Numbered from the stretch's first letter, positions 7,030 to 15,624 are shown. The stretch is DNA of 25,011 nt from Halobacteriovorax sp. (GCA_002686115.1 NZAF01000090.1:1-25011); one strand, 5' to 3'. Notes: generated from the sequence alone by a model not told the origin. Program-made: numbers and translations.

Positions 7030-7965
7030 ATGAAAAAAACTATCTTTTTATTTACACTAATATATCAAATGCTAGGATACAGTACTAGTACGTGCATTGA
7101 AACAATACTAGATAGACCATCGGGTTTTAAACATTGTTATCAATCAGATAAGTCTAATCCTTCTGAGAAGAATGATGACTATGATATCTATAATAAAGAA
7201 ATTTTAGTTTCTGAAACATCTTTTGATAAAGATTTAAAAAATACTACTATAAAATTTCAATACTATCTTTATAAAACTAAACAGTCTGAAGCTAATGCTC
7301 TTATTGTTCTTACTCCAAGTATTGCTGGAGTGAGCATCATAGAGAAGAATGTCGCTTCATTCTTTGCAAAGAGAGGATTTGATGTTGTAGTCCCCATTTC
7401 TTATGAAACTCCCATAACATTTGGAGAAATTACGACAAAACAAATGGATCGTGGCTTTGTAAGGCCACTTGTACAAATGGATTTTTTGTTATCATTAGGC
7501 GCTACCTATAAAGCATATTTTGCAATTGGAGCTTCTCAAGGTGGAATTAGGTCAACTTCTCTTGTCGCTAATAATAAAATTTTTAAAAAGGCATATCTCT
7601 ATGTACCAGGTGGAAATCTTCCTCTCATCTATGCACAAACAGAGGTTGAATCACTTATTGAATTTAGAAATAATCACATGAGAGCTCTTAATATTAATGA
7701 TAAGGACTCATACGAAAAATATCTTAAAAGTAACTTAAAATTTGACACTCTTATGTCATGTAAAGAAATTGATACTCCACTATATTTCTTTCTTGCTAAT
7801 AGGGATAAGTCAGTTCCAACTAATTCACAGTATGAATTATATGAAGAATGTTCAAAATATACTCATACAGAAAAGAAGAGCTTAAACGTCGGTCATGTCA
7901 TCGGTGTTTCCAAACTTCTCTTAGATAAATGGATGATTTTAAGAGATATGCAAAGTTTTTTATAG
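7030..7965 (+). CDS. Exported alpha/beta-hydrolase-fold protein
   Basis: The ATG at 7030 opens a clear Sec signal peptide (MKKTIFLFTLIYQMLGYS), which is why it is chosen over an upstream in-frame ATG at 6859 that lies within the divergent LysR gene. The mature part has an alpha/beta-hydrolase core. The nucleophile elbow GASQGG places Ser169 as nucleophile, Asp259 (ANRDKSVPT) fits the acid and His289 (NVGHVIG) the catalytic histidine. An oxyanion strand, ALIVLTPS, is at 90-97. The complete triad and spacing support an active hydrolase. The substrate (ester, lipid or peptide) cannot be told. Four cysteines (C22, C36, C244, C274) could form disulfides in the periplasm. There is no obvious lipobox. 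The ribosome-binding site is weak (AGG near 7018). Confidence 0.75.
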   Translation: MKKTIFLFTLIYQMLGYSTSTCIETILDRPSGFKHCYQSDKSNPSEKNDDYDIYNKEILVSETSFDKDLKNTTIKFQYYLYKTKQSEANALIVLTPSIAGVSIIEKNVASFFAKRGFDVVVPISYETPITFGEITTKQMDRGFVRPLVQMDFLLSLGATYKAYFAIGASQGGIRSTSLVANNKIFKKAYLYVPGGNLPLIYAQTEVESLIEFRNNHMRALNINDKDSYEKYLKSNLKFDTLMSCKEIDTPLYFFLANRDKSVPTNSQYELYEECSKYTHTEKKSLNVGHVIGVSKLLLDKWMILRDMQSFL

Positions 7966-7985
7966 CCCATGTAGCTTATGGGTCC

Positions 7986-7991
7986 TATAAT
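7986..7991 (+). promoter_or_regulatory. Perfect -10 hexamer of a possible leaderless promoter
   Basis: TATAAT is followed by seven bases (AATTAGT) and then the ATG at 7999. This spacing would start the RNA at the A of that ATG. The hexamer lies within the frame if the upstream ATG at 7978 were used, which argues against the longer form. The -35 is not recognisable. Confidence 0.5.
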
Positions 7992-7998
7992 AATTAGT

Positions 7999-8532
7999 AT
8001 GGATATCGAAAGTCTCTATCAAAAAGTTATCGAAGATCTCGTTAAAGGTAAAAGACCTCACCTAGAACTCTCAACAGAGCAGATTGATCTAATTAAGACA
8101 GAACTTCAAAATAGATCAAGTAAAAAAGAACTCGAACCAATTCTATGCATATTAGATAATTCAAGAACTCTAAGCTATGAGTTTTATCCAGGCCTTTTAA
8201 ACATTTTAAAAAACTCAAAAGATTCAGAGTTACTAGTTATGTGTCTTGGCGCCTCTAGAAAGCATATTATCGAATGCCGCCATAAAGACGGACACAGAAT
8301 GGAGATTGATTTTTTAAATACATTAAAAGAGCTTTTAAAATTTGATCATTATGAAGTGAAGGAGTGGACTTTAAGACTTATTGAGTCTCTAGGATCCCAA
8401 AGTATTTTCTTAAAAGATGATGTCTTATCAATCAAACCAAAACTTACAATTTTTAATGAACATAAGAAAATGACTAAGGAGCTTATAGAGCTTCTTGAAA
8501 AGAGATGGGCACCTAGGAGAGGAAATGAATAA
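7999..8532 (+). CDS. Helical, HEAT-like cytoplasmic protein of unknown function
   Basis: I do not recognise a family with certainty. The 177-residue product is almost all alpha-helical, with amphipathic segments such as LLNILKNSKDSELLVMCLG and LLKFDHYEVKEWTLRLIESL. These look like degenerate HEAT/ARM repeats, a scaffold for protein contacts. There is no signal peptide or membrane segment. The start at 7999 rather than 7978 rests on the TATAAT seven bases upstream; neither ATG has a Shine-Dalgarno sequence. The end of the gene (AGGAGAGGAAATGAATAA) contains the ribosome-binding site and start codon of the next gene, so the two are translationally coupled and probably work together. Confidence 0.6.
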   Translation: MDIESLYQKVIEDLVKGKRPHLELSTEQIDLIKTELQNRSSKKELEPILCILDNSRTLSYEFYPGLLNILKNSKDSELLVMCLGASRKHIIECRHKDGHRMEIDFLNTLKELLKFDHYEVKEWTLRLIESLGSQSIFLKDDVLSIKPKLTIFNEHKKMTKELIELLEKRWAPRRGNE

Positions 8533-8899
8533 AGACTTTTTTAATCCAAACCTACAATTAAATCTTTTAAAGAACGAAAGAAATCTTGCAGGTCGCCAAA
8601 TGTATTATATGGATGGACACGAAGAGGTAAAGGTCGAAATCTATCCAGATAAGAGCGTCTCTCCCTCGATGTTTGTCCCAAATAAGACTCTGCCCGGTAC
8701 ATATCGTGCTCACCCGATAACTATAAGAGCTATGAGAAAAGACTTATTTGCAAATATGCACTCAGAAGCTTTTGAAGAACTTCAATACGACTATAAATGT
8801 GAAGGTTGTAACCATATTATAGACTTACAATTTTGGGAGATCTGCCCTCATTGTGAAAAACCTTTCCCAAAAGAGTTACCCCCCAAACTAAACTCTTAG
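8525..8899 (+). CDS. Small protein with a C-terminal zinc ribbon
   Basis: This 124-residue protein starts at the ATG at 8525, which overlaps the preceding gene's stop and is preceded by AGGAGAGG. An in-frame ATG at 8495 lacks such a site and is rejected. Residues 1-88 show no known domain (a polar N-terminus, then strand-rich sequence around VKVEIYPD and a GTYRAHPITIRAM segment). The C-terminus has two Cys-x2-Cys knuckles, CEGC and CPHC, 14 residues apart, a rubredoxin-like zinc ribbon. This could bind nucleic acid or protein. Coupling with the helical protein upstream suggests a two-protein unit. Function unknown. Confidence 0.65.
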   Translation: MNKDFFNPNLQLNLLKNERNLAGRQMYYMDGHEEVKVEIYPDKSVSPSMFVPNKTLPGTYRAHPITIRAMRKDLFANMHSEAFEELQYDYKCEGCNHIIDLQFWEICPHCEKPFPKELPPKLNS

Positions 8900-8929
8900 C
8901 TAAACTATTAAGAAAAACTATTAAATAAT

Positions 8930-11110
8930 CTAAAGTCCAAAGCGTTTTAAATAACTTTCTGTCACGACATTCGTATTTTTTAAGTCTTTAGAAATATCTA
9001 ATAAGTCAAAAGTATCATTCCAGACCTTAAGTCCATCATCCGTTGCAAAGAAGTCAAAAAACTCTTTCATATCCTCTACATTACCTTTTTTTGCCATATC
9101 GTCGATAAGATAATCAAGTTGCAATAAGTGAGGATAAGGACCATGATCTTGTAGAGAACTGGTGAAGGCATTATCTAGAATCGGGCCTTTTGCAATTTTT
9201 TTTCTAAACTCAGTAAAAGGCAATGTTCCTTCAGTTTTATAAATTTCTGAAACTTCAAGTCCTCTTTCTTTAAACTTATCTTTAAAATATTGTACAAGAG
9301 TGTCCTTATCAATTTCTCCATTTCTTGCCATTTCAATCAATGTTGCCTTACCTGAAGCTAGCATACGTTTAAAAACTTGCCCCATCGTCTCTTCCATATA
9401 ATCAACCCATCTTCCTGTATCACTTAGTAACTTATGGGCTCCAACAATAGGTTTTTGCATTCGTGGATACTTTGTTAGAATTTCAACAACGACTTCTCCA
9501 TCTTTTGCATTCGTTAAACCATTCACTACATTAATATTAGGTTTTTCTAGTGGGTGCTTAATTGCAAACTCACGCATTTCCCTAAATTTATTCTTGATAG
9601 CATCAGGTAGGTCTTTTGATACACTTAACAATTTTCTACTCACTGCTCGCGGTTTGAACTTATCTAAATTAAGTTGTACATATTTTTTAAAAACACGATC
9701 ATGATTAAAGCCTGTTCCCTTACCTGGCTTAATTCCACCTAATTTTAAAATTCCAGAATTAATGAGCATATTTTTTCCATGCATACTTAAGAAAGGAATA
9801 ACACTGACTGCTGATGACACAAGTAGAAAATTATTTGATTCATGTTGATCTAGTAACTCTTCAACTGTGGAGCTTTTATTTTCACCTAAGAGAGAAAATG
9901 ACTTATATTTTAGCTCCTCTTCAATTTTAAATTCCTTATAAATTGAATAACCTGCACTAGTACCACCAATAGGAGCACAAATAACCTTACCTCCATAACC
10001 TTTTATTAGAAATGGGCAACCAATATTAAAAGCGATCATAGAACTTTCTATAGCAATATCAGTAACATTATTTCTGAATTTGACATCATCATAAGCTATA
10101 TTTGTGACATAACAGTATTTTGGATTTTCATTTAGGAACTCTTCTACATATCCTTTGTAATGTAATAAATCCGCTCCAAGAGCGTCTTTTGAAGACAGTG
10201 ACTCTTTAACTTTCGAAAGATTAGAAAGTATCTTTTTTAAGATATTATCGATATCCGATTCACTCACATTCTCATTTTCAACATAAGCTAAGAATGGATA
10301 CCTTGAGAGAAGGTCTATGTAATTACGTTTAGCATTTTTTTGTATCTGTTTTAAAGAAGAAATGTATCTATCCCTCTCGCCATTTTCTCTATAATCAGTA
10401 ATTGACTCTGAGACTTTCATTAGTTCATGTACTTTTGAAATGACAGAAAAGGAATTAGCATCTTGAACGTCGTCAATTGCCTTTTGAGTAAGATAAGGTG
10501 CCTTTTCAAATAACGTCATTAAAATTGCATCATTCGCGATGTCATTAATCTTTTGATCTGCACTCATATCTGCAAGATCATCTAAAGGATGCTCTAAAGA
10601 GTCTCCCTCTAATGGGAAGTCTCCTCCTTGTACTGATGGTCTTCTCAGTAATTGATCATGGTGAAGATAAGGCAGTTCATTAAATGCAAACGCCATCGAC
10701 AATTTAAAGTTTTGAAACTTTTGTTTTGTGACAGTTTTTATCTCATCACTTATAAGTCTCTTTTCTTTACACTCTAATTTAGTAGAGTCATTACAATTCT
10801 CTAAAATATTTGAAATTCTTTGATATTGATCATCTAACTTTTTTTGAATAAATATCTTAAGTTCATCAGGAATCTTAAGTCTATTCTTATCATTTGGGTT
10901 TAATTGTACAATTATTTGATGAGTGCTTGCTGCAAGTTTATCAATAGACTTAAAGTTTTCTTCTCTTTCAACACAAAGAACCTGCTGATCATTCATCTCA
11001 CCATAGACACCTTTACAGGCTTGAAAATGATTAGGTATTTCAGATTTAGAAAAAACCAATCTAGAAGAAAACAAAAGTATAAAGGAAAATATATAAACTC
11101 TTAATATCAT
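8930..11110 (-). CDS. Large exported protein of unknown function (726 residues)
   Basis: I do not recognise this protein. The ATG at 11110 is chosen because it begins a signal peptide (MILRVYIFSFILLFSSRLVFS). The frame stays open upstream to 11215, but those codons would put a hydrophilic, cysteine-rich stretch before the signal. The first 100 mature residues are rich in Lys and hold four cysteines that could form disulfides. Long charged helices follow. A hydrophobic patch lies mid-protein (IAFNIGCPFLIKGYGG, then ICAPIGGTSAGYSIY), as does a second one (FLLVSSAVSVIPFLSM). Together they could form a membrane-inserting hairpin. The C-terminal third is helical and charged. A secreted effector is possible but unsupported by any motif. 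No ribosome-binding site is clear. It is the largest unexplained reading frame in the left half of the window. Confidence 0.7.
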   Translation of the reverse strand: MILRVYIFSFILLFSSRLVFSKSEIPNHFQACKGVYGEMNDQQVLCVEREENFKSIDKLAASTHQIIVQLNPNDKNRLKIPDELKIFIQKKLDDQYQRISNILENCNDSTKLECKEKRLISDEIKTVTKQKFQNFKLSMAFAFNELPYLHHDQLLRRPSVQGGDFPLEGDSLEHPLDDLADMSADQKINDIANDAILMTLFEKAPYLTQKAIDDVQDANSFSVISKVHELMKVSESITDYRENGERDRYISSLKQIQKNAKRNYIDLLSRYPFLAYVENENVSESDIDNILKKILSNLSKVKESLSSKDALGADLLHYKGYVEEFLNENPKYCYVTNIAYDDVKFRNNVTDIAIESSMIAFNIGCPFLIKGYGGKVICAPIGGTSAGYSIYKEFKIEEELKYKSFSLLGENKSSTVEELLDQHESNNFLLVSSAVSVIPFLSMHGKNMLINSGILKLGGIKPGKGTGFNHDRVFKKYVQLNLDKFKPRAVSRKLLSVSKDLPDAIKNKFREMREFAIKHPLEKPNINVVNGLTNAKDGEVVVEILTKYPRMQKPIVGAHKLLSDTGRWVDYMEETMGQVFKRMLASGKATLIEMARNGEIDKDTLVQYFKDKFKERGLEVSEIYKTEGTLPFTEFRKKIAKGPILDNAFTSSLQDHGPYPHLLQLDYLIDDMAKKGNVEDMKEFFDFFATDDGLKVWNDTFDLLDISKDLKNTNVVTESYLKRFGL

Positions 11111-11319
11111 GTCACTCAATATCTCATTACAAAGATTCAATACTTTATCGGAGCAATACGATTTTTCTAAATTTCTACCACAATACCGGACCAAAGCAGT
11201 CGCCAACTGAACCAATTATCTTTTTCTAATTCACAATTATTTAACAAATAAATGACCTTGAGCTCATGAATTATTAAGAAGTGGCAGATAAAGTTGATAC
11301 AAGAAATAAAGGAGTCACT

Positions 11320-11628
11320 ATGAATTTAAAAATTACAAAGAAATCAGGTCACATTTCAAATGTAAAAAGAAGATTAAGGACGCTCTTTCCTAACATTGGA
11401 ACTGTTGAAATAAAGATGACAAGAACCCCTGATAAAAACTATAAAGCTTCTATCAGTTGTCATATCAAAAATAGAAAAACTATTATTTCAAAAAAGGTTT
11501 GTAACACTTATTTATCAAGCTTAGATAAGGCAGAACATGCAATCATTAAGCAAATAAAGAAGACAAAGAGAAAATTAAATAATAAACGCTCTGAAATTAA
11601 TATCGCAAATATAGCATTTGCTGGGTAA
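11320..11628 (+). CDS. Ribosome-associated S30AE (HPF/RaiA-like) protein
   Basis: The 102-residue product fits the short ribosome-hibernation factors, which bind the decoding centre of the 30S subunit when growth stops. The pattern matches the S30AE fold: a first strand LKITKKSG, a helix HISNVKRRLRTLFPNI, strands GTVEIKMTR and KASISCHIK, KTIISKKVC, and a helix LDKAEHAIIKQIKKTKRKL. Its Lys/Arg-rich second helix fits rRNA binding. AAAGGAG lies six bases before the ATG at 11320, so the frame upstream (to a GTG at 11281) is not used. It has no long C-terminal dimerisation domain. The long intergenic region before it probably carries its promoter. I would not choose between HPF and YfiA from sequence alone. 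Confidence 0.78.
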   Translation: MNLKITKKSGHISNVKRRLRTLFPNIGTVEIKMTRTPDKNYKASISCHIKNRKTIISKKVCNTYLSSLDKAEHAIIKQIKKTKRKLNNKRSEINIANIAFAG

Positions 11629-11635
11629 AAGTTAA

Positions 11636-12130
11636 TTATCCTCTGTAAATCATTGCGACATTACAGCGACTATAAAGACTGCCATATTTGTTCATAACCT
11701 CCTGACTATGATGAAACCCATTTTTTTCATAAAGATGAATGGCAGCTTGGCAGTCTTTATTTGTTAATAAAAAAAGATTACTTATATCCATATGCGAGAT
11801 TGATTCTTTAATAACATGCTTTAAGAGGGATTCTCCGACCTTTAGTCCACGGGCCTTCTTAAAGACACCCATTTTCGTTAACTCAAAATTATTTTTGCCA
11901 TGATTTTTTAAAGCACAAGTTCCAACAATTCCATGACTTGGATGTTCAACAAACCATATTCTTCCACCATGAGCAATGATATATTCGTCAGGATTTTTTA
12001 AGACCTTTTCGTCAATAGCTTCCATGACAAACATTGTGCTTACCCACTCTTTATTGATTTCATAGAAGTAGTGACTAAGTGATGTTTGGTAATCAATTAT
12101 TTTTAAAGATTCTTCAGTGATTCGCATCAT
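11636..12130 (-). CDS. GNAT-family N-acetyltransferase
   Basis: The protein would transfer an acetyl group from acetyl-CoA to an amine. Motif A is at about 84-108, with the pyrophosphate-binding loop ARGLKVGESLL (R/Q-x-x-G-x-G/A type, variant form). Motif B follows as LLTNKDCQAAIHLYEKNGF (121-139), ending in the typical YEKNGF. Length is 164 residues, normal for a single-domain GNAT. The substrate is unknown. AGGGG just upstream supports translation from 12130 or the next codon. A copy of the dispersed GGTGCCACTAGAC element sits 20 bases before the start. It converges with the S30AE gene with a 7-base gap and no visible terminator. Confidence 0.85.
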   Translation of the reverse strand: MMRITEESLKIIDYQTSLSHYFYEINKEWVSTMFVMEAIDEKVLKNPDEYIIAHGGRIWFVEHPSHGIVGTCALKNHGKNNFELTKMGVFKKARGLKVGESLLKHVIKESISHMDISNLFLLTNKDCQAAIHLYEKNGFHHSQEVMNKYGSLYSRCNVAMIYRG

Positions 12131-12149
12131 TTCCCCTTACTTTTTAATT

Positions 12150-12162
12150 GGTGCCACTAGAC
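12150..12162 (+). repeat. Partial copy of the dispersed GGTGCCACTAGAC element
   Basis: The 13 bases are identical to 19240-19252, and the match continues one more base (T). Weak similarity persists into CAGCGAGT against CTGCGTAGT in the other copy's loop, then ends. The right arm is missing. It lies between csaA and the GNAT gene. Confidence 0.6.
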
Positions 12163-12198
12163 TTTTTCTGTACACAGCGAGTCAATAATTAGAGATAA

Positions 12199-12570
12199 CT
12201 AAATTAGCCGGGCCCCATTTGGGACATCTTTATCAGGTTGCATAAGAACAATTTTATGATCACTATCAGATAGTCCAAGCACAAGTACTTCAGACATAAA
12301 TTTACCAATCTGTTTCTTAGGGAAATTAACAACTGCTAAAACACGCTTACCTAGTAAATCATTTTTTTCATAATGATGTGTGATTTGAGCAGAAGAATTC
12401 TTAATTCCAACACCTTCACCGAAGTCAATCCTCAGTTTATAAGAAGGATTTCTTGCTTCAGGAAAGTCTGTAACATCAAGAATTTCTCCTACTCTAATAT
12501 CTACCTGTAAAAAATCTTCAAATTCAATTTGTGATGCTATTGGCATTGAAGGATCAATATTTAAATGCAT
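12199..12570 (-). CDS. csaA: CsaA, tRNA-binding (EMAP-type OB-fold) protein
   Basis: CsaA is a small dimeric OB-fold protein related to the tRNA-binding domain of methionyl-tRNA synthetase and to EMAPII; in Bacillus it has been linked with protein export. The match is strong along the length: FEDFLQVDIRVGEILD, FPEARNPSYKLRIDFG, GIKNSSAQITHHY, LLGKRVLAVVNFPKKQIG, SEVLVLGL and a C-terminal MQPDKDVPNGARL. It has a ten-residue N-terminal extension if the ATG at 12570 is used (AAGGA is ten bases upstream). It is the last gene of the SPFH/NfeD operon, 22 bases after the second SPFH gene, so its link with that membrane module is by position. Confidence 0.93.
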   Translation of the reverse strand: MHLNIDPSMPIASQIEFEDFLQVDIRVGEILDVTDFPEARNPSYKLRIDFGEGVGIKNSSAQITHHYEKNDLLGKRVLAVVNFPKKQIGKFMSEVLVLGLSDSDHKIVLMQPDKDVPNGARLI

Positions 12571-12592
12571 TAACTTCTTATCCTTTAAATAT

Positions 12593-13516
12593 TTACTTAT
12601 CTATTCCTATGCTATCAATCCACTGATCATAATTATTAAGATTACCTGGGATGATGATATCAACATTACCATCAGCAAGTTGTTTTAACTGGTTTAAGTA
12701 AAGCTCTTTAATTTTTAAATTAAAAGCTTCTGCACCACCAGGAAGAGAAAGTGCTTGTCCAATTTTTCTAATAGACTCTCCAGTTGCCCTAGAAATGGTA
12801 AGAATTTCTTCTGCCCTACCTTGAGCTTCATTTATTCTCTTCATCATCTCACCCTCAGAAAGATTGATCATTTCCATCTTCTTTCCTTCTGACATATTGA
12901 TTCTTGCTTGCTTATCACCCTGACTTCTTGCAAGGATAGCACGTCTTTCTCTTTCTGCTCCAACTTGTTTTTCCATGGCATTTTGAACAGTATGAGGAGG
13001 AGTGATATTCTTTATCTCATATCGATGTACTCTTATCCCCCAAGACTCTCCCGCCTGATTAAGGACCTCAACGACTTTAGAGCTAATGAGATCTCTTTCT
13101 TCAAATGTCTTATCGAGATCAAGGGTTCCAATAATTGATCTTGTCGTAGTCTGAGCAAGTTCAATAGAGCCAAAAATAAAATTAGTCACACCATAACTGG
13201 CCTTAGCAGGATCAATAACAGAGAGATAGATGACTCCATCAACAACAACATTAACCTCATCTTTTGTAAAACAATCTTGTGGTGGAACATCAATTGTTCT
13301 CTCTTTTAAATCTTGAATAAAAGTAACTTTATCCATAAATGGAATTAGAGCATGAAAACCAGCATCAAGGGTCTTATGATATAGTCCAAATCTCTCTACT
13401 ATATAGGCACTCTTTGTTGGCACAAGTCTTATTGACTTAATAAACCCAATGACAACGATTAAAAAAAGCCCACCCCAAAAAATCAGATTAATTATATCAA
13501 AAATACCACCACTCAT
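12593..13516 (-). CDS. SPFH/band-7 (stomatin/QmcA-like) membrane protein, second paralogue
   Basis: The protein has one N-terminal transmembrane segment (about 8-26), then an SPFH domain (about 28-190: RLVPTKSAYIVERFGLYHKTLDAGFH, IPPQDCFTKD-like segment, AQTTTRSIIG, GIRVHRYEIKNITPP). A Glu/Arg/Ala-rich coiled coil follows (about 180-260, with repeated SEGE-type motifs), then a short C-terminal region. Such proteins form large ring oligomers that scaffold membrane microdomains or surround proteases. Its start overlaps the stop of the first SPFH gene (TAATG), with AAGGAG upstream, indicating translational coupling and likely 1:1 assembly, much like HflK/HflC. It is clearly homologous to its neighbour but diverged. 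Confidence 0.9.
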   Translation of the reverse strand: MSGGIFDIINLIFWGGLFLIVVIGFIKSIRLVPTKSAYIVERFGLYHKTLDAGFHALIPFMDKVTFIQDLKERTIDVPPQDCFTKDEVNVVVDGVIYLSVIDPAKASYGVTNFIFGSIELAQTTTRSIIGTLDLDKTFEERDLISSKVVEVLNQAGESWGIRVHRYEIKNITPPHTVQNAMEKQVGAERERRAILARSQGDKQARINMSEGKKMEMINLSEGEMMKRINEAQGRAEEILTISRATGESIRKIGQALSLPGGAEAFNLKIKELYLNQLKQLADGNVDIIIPGNLNNYDQWIDSIGIDK

Positions 13517-14433
13517 TACTTCAACTCCTTAATAGGTTTTGCTACTTTTTCTACGCCTTCAAAAAAGCCTTTAATATTTGCCATTCCATCTGGGAGAACT
13601 GAGACGTTCGCTTTACCAAGAACCTCTCCAAGTTCATTTATATATTGTTCTAAAAGCTGAATCTTCACCGCATCTTTTCCTCCGGCACTACTAATTGCTT
13701 CAGCAACTATCTTTGCACCTTCAGCTGTTGCATTTGCAAGAAGTTCTATCTCTTCAGCTTTTCCTTTAGCAAAATTTATTCTCTTTTGTTTTTCACCTTC
13801 TGAAATATTAATTGACTCCTGTCTCTCTCCCTCTGAAAGAAGAATCTTAGACTCTTTATCAGCTGTCGCCAGTGTGATTTCAGCTCTTTTTTCTCGCTCT
13901 GCCTCCATCTGCTTTTCAAGTGTTTGTACGATATGAGCGGATGGTCTTATATTTTTAATTTCATATCTAAAGACTTTAATTCCCCAAGGATCTGAAGCAA
14001 TATCAATCTCTTTAACAATCTTTTCATTAAGTGTTTCTCGCTCACTAAAGATGCTACTTAGAGTTAGCTTCCCTACTTCTGACCTCATCGTAGTTTGGGC
14101 CAAATTCACAGACGCATTTCTATAATTACCAATTCCATAACTTGCTTTTTTAGGATCAATGACTTTCAAATAAACAAGACCATCAACTTCAACCTGCATA
14201 TTATCATTAGTAATACACGTCTGAGATGGTATATCAAAAACTTGCTCTCTAATTTCATGCTTGTAAGCGATGCTATCAAAGAAAGGAATTAAAAAGTGAA
14301 ACCCTGGGTCTAATACTTTTTTAAATTTTCCAAGCCTTTGAACAACATAACTCTCTCTCATTGGAACAATCACGACAGTGTTATACAACACAAATAAAAT
14401 GATCATTGCCACAAAGGTAAAAAACGTTAACAT
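13516..14433 (-). CDS. SPFH/band-7 (stomatin/QmcA-like) membrane protein, first paralogue
   Basis: The layout is the same as in the downstream paralogue. One transmembrane helix lies at about 3-22, the SPFH domain at about 24-165 (VPMRESYVVQRLGKFKKVLDPGFHFLIPF; DIPSQTCITNDN; AQTTMRSEVGKLTL; GIKVFRYEIKNIRP), a coiled coil with ERQESINISEGEKQKR-type repeats at about 165-250, and a Lys-rich C-terminus. AGGAG seven bases before the ATG supports the start. It lies 10 bases after nfeD, and SPFH-NfeD pairing is a well-known arrangement (for example QmcA-YbbJ). Two different SPFH subunits in one operon suggests a hetero-oligomer. Confidence 0.92.
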   Translation of the reverse strand: MLTFFTFVAMIILFVLYNTVVIVPMRESYVVQRLGKFKKVLDPGFHFLIPFFDSIAYKHEIREQVFDIPSQTCITNDNMQVEVDGLVYLKVIDPKKASYGIGNYRNASVNLAQTTMRSEVGKLTLSSIFSERETLNEKIVKEIDIASDPWGIKVFRYEIKNIRPSAHIVQTLEKQMEAEREKRAEITLATADKESKILLSEGERQESINISEGEKQKRINFAKGKAEEIELLANATAEGAKIVAEAISSAGGKDAVKIQLLEQYINELGEVLGKANVSVLPDGMANIKGFFEGVEKVAKPIKELK

Positions 14434-14443
14434 ATCTTATCTC

Positions 14444-14878
14444 CTATATTGGTTTCACAAACCATGTCGAACCATCACGTGCTTCGATGATTGCTTTATT
14501 TCCTTTTAATATCTCTTCATTACTTCTAGCTTTCCAAGTCGTATCGGAAAATTTGATTCTCCCCTCTTTAAAAGGCAAAATATCTTCTACCACCTCGACT
14601 ATTTTTCCTATTTGATCCTTATCTTCATCAACATTTTGCACCGAGGAATCACCTTCAAAGTACTTCATAAATACTGATCTCAAAACGAGCATGAGAAAAA
14701 GAGAGATTATAAACCAAGCGATAAAAGCATGAACGACACTTGTTAAAATATTAAAGTAGACAAGAGCACCAACGAATGCAGCGGCAAGCCCTAAGAAGAC
14801 AATAATGCCTCCGGGGATGATAAGTTCGAGTACCATCATGATGACTCCAGAAATCATCCATATAATCCATGTTTCCAC
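14444..14878 (-). CDS. NfeD-family membrane protein (short form, OB-fold C-terminus)
   Basis: The protein begins with three hydrophobic segments (about 3-22, 24-45 and 48-70) including the family's LELIIPGGIIVFLGLAAAFVG. A soluble C-terminal OB-like domain (about 85-144, GKIVEVVEDILPFKEGRIKF...WKARS..ILKGNKAIIEARDGSTWFV) completes it. At 144 residues it is the short NfeD type, without the serine-protease domain of long NfeD proteins. NfeD proteins partner with SPFH proteins encoded next to them, as here. The start is GTG at 14878, sharing one base with the regulator's stop (TAGTG), and AAGGAG lies eight bases upstream. Confidence 0.9.
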   Translation of the reverse strand: METWIIWMISGVIMMVLELIIPGGIIVFLGLAAAFVGALVYFNILTSVVHAFIAWFIISLFLMLVLRSVFMKYFEGDSSVQNVDEDKDQIGKIVEVVEDILPFKEGRIKFSDTTWKARSNEEILKGNKAIIEARDGSTWFVKPI

Positions 14879-15624
14879 TAGAATTTCTCCTTAATAAATA
14901 GACTTTTAATTTCAATAAAATTAGTCCGATTTAATTTTAAAAGCTCTGCGATTTTTTCAATGTATTCAATTTCTTGCACAACAATTTCTTCATCTGCCCC
15001 CGCAAAGAAGAACATTATCCAAATGGTGAAATGCTTAATTTCAATTCTATTAAAGACTTTAGGCAGTTTTTTGGGAAGATAAGGTTCTGTTAAAAACTTT
15101 GAACAAGCTTTACTCTTACTTTCTAAAGCAAAAGAAGAAAGTAAATATTGAATACATTCTCTCTCCGCCGACCTGACCTTACCGTCGACACCAGAGAGTG
15201 AAGTTAATATTTTCATAAGTTCAAAAAGAAACTCTTCGCTTAGTTTTTTTGAAAAGTCAGCAGTTAACTGATGAAATATCGAGTCGCCCTTAAAATCTTC
15301 ATCTGTGACTTTCAACGCTCCTCTAATTACAGGATCGTAGAACATAGGCTCAAACTCGTTCATATAAAACAAGCTTTTAAAATCATCCAAACCACTTCTA
15401 ATTTTTTTTTCTAAAGGAACTTGACCTAATAAAGAATCAAGAGAGACGCCATATAAGCGACTGAGCTTAATCGCCACGGAAACAGGTAGCTTTAGCCGTC
15501 CCATCTCATAATCTCGCATCATCAAATTTCTAAGCCCAAGATTCGCCTCAACTTCTTTTTGAGTAAGTCTGGCATTTTCTCGCGCAATTTTTAGAGACTC
15601 TAAATATTTTTCCATGATGTACAT
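14878..15624 (-). CDS. XRE-type HTH regulator fused to a TerB-like domain
   Basis: Residues about 5-68 are a Cro/CI-type helix-turn-helix (ESLKIARENARLTQKEVEANLG, then RDYEMGRLKLPVSVAIKLSRLYGVSLDSLLG). Residues about 130-248 look like a TerB (tellurite-resistance, helical metal-binding) domain. The acidic helix starts ELMKILTSLSGVDGKVRSAE (135-154) and FAGADEEIVVQE (207-218) fit the two pseudo-repeats, with LLKLNRTNFIEIKSLF at the end. The central part (70-130) is unassigned. It heads the NfeD-SPFH-SPFH-CsaA operon and overlaps nfeD by one base, so it probably controls that operon and itself. Three TGTACA boxes surround its start. Starts at 15624 and 15615 are both possible; neither has a Shine-Dalgarno sequence. 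Confidence 0.75.
   Translation of the reverse strand: MYIMEKYLESLKIARENARLTQKEVEANLGLRNLMMRDYEMGRLKLPVSVAIKLSRLYGVSLDSLLGQVPLEKKIRSGLDDFKSLFYMNEFEPMFYDPVIRGALKVTDEDFKGDSIFHQLTADFSKKLSEEFLFELMKILTSLSGVDGKVRSAERECIQYLLSSFALESKSKACSKFLTEPYLPKKLPKVFNRIEIKHFTIWIMFFFAGADEEIVVQEIEYIEKIAELLKLNRTNFIEIKSLFIKEKF

Noticed and set aside
8900..8929. Terminator between the zinc-ribbon gene and the large exported-protein gene
   Set aside because: The repeated AAACTATTAA is a direct, not an inverted, repeat and cannot form a stem.
11111..11215. N-terminal extension of the 726-residue exported protein
   Set aside because: The extra 35 residues are hydrophilic and precede a good signal peptide; no ribosome-binding site supports the longer form.
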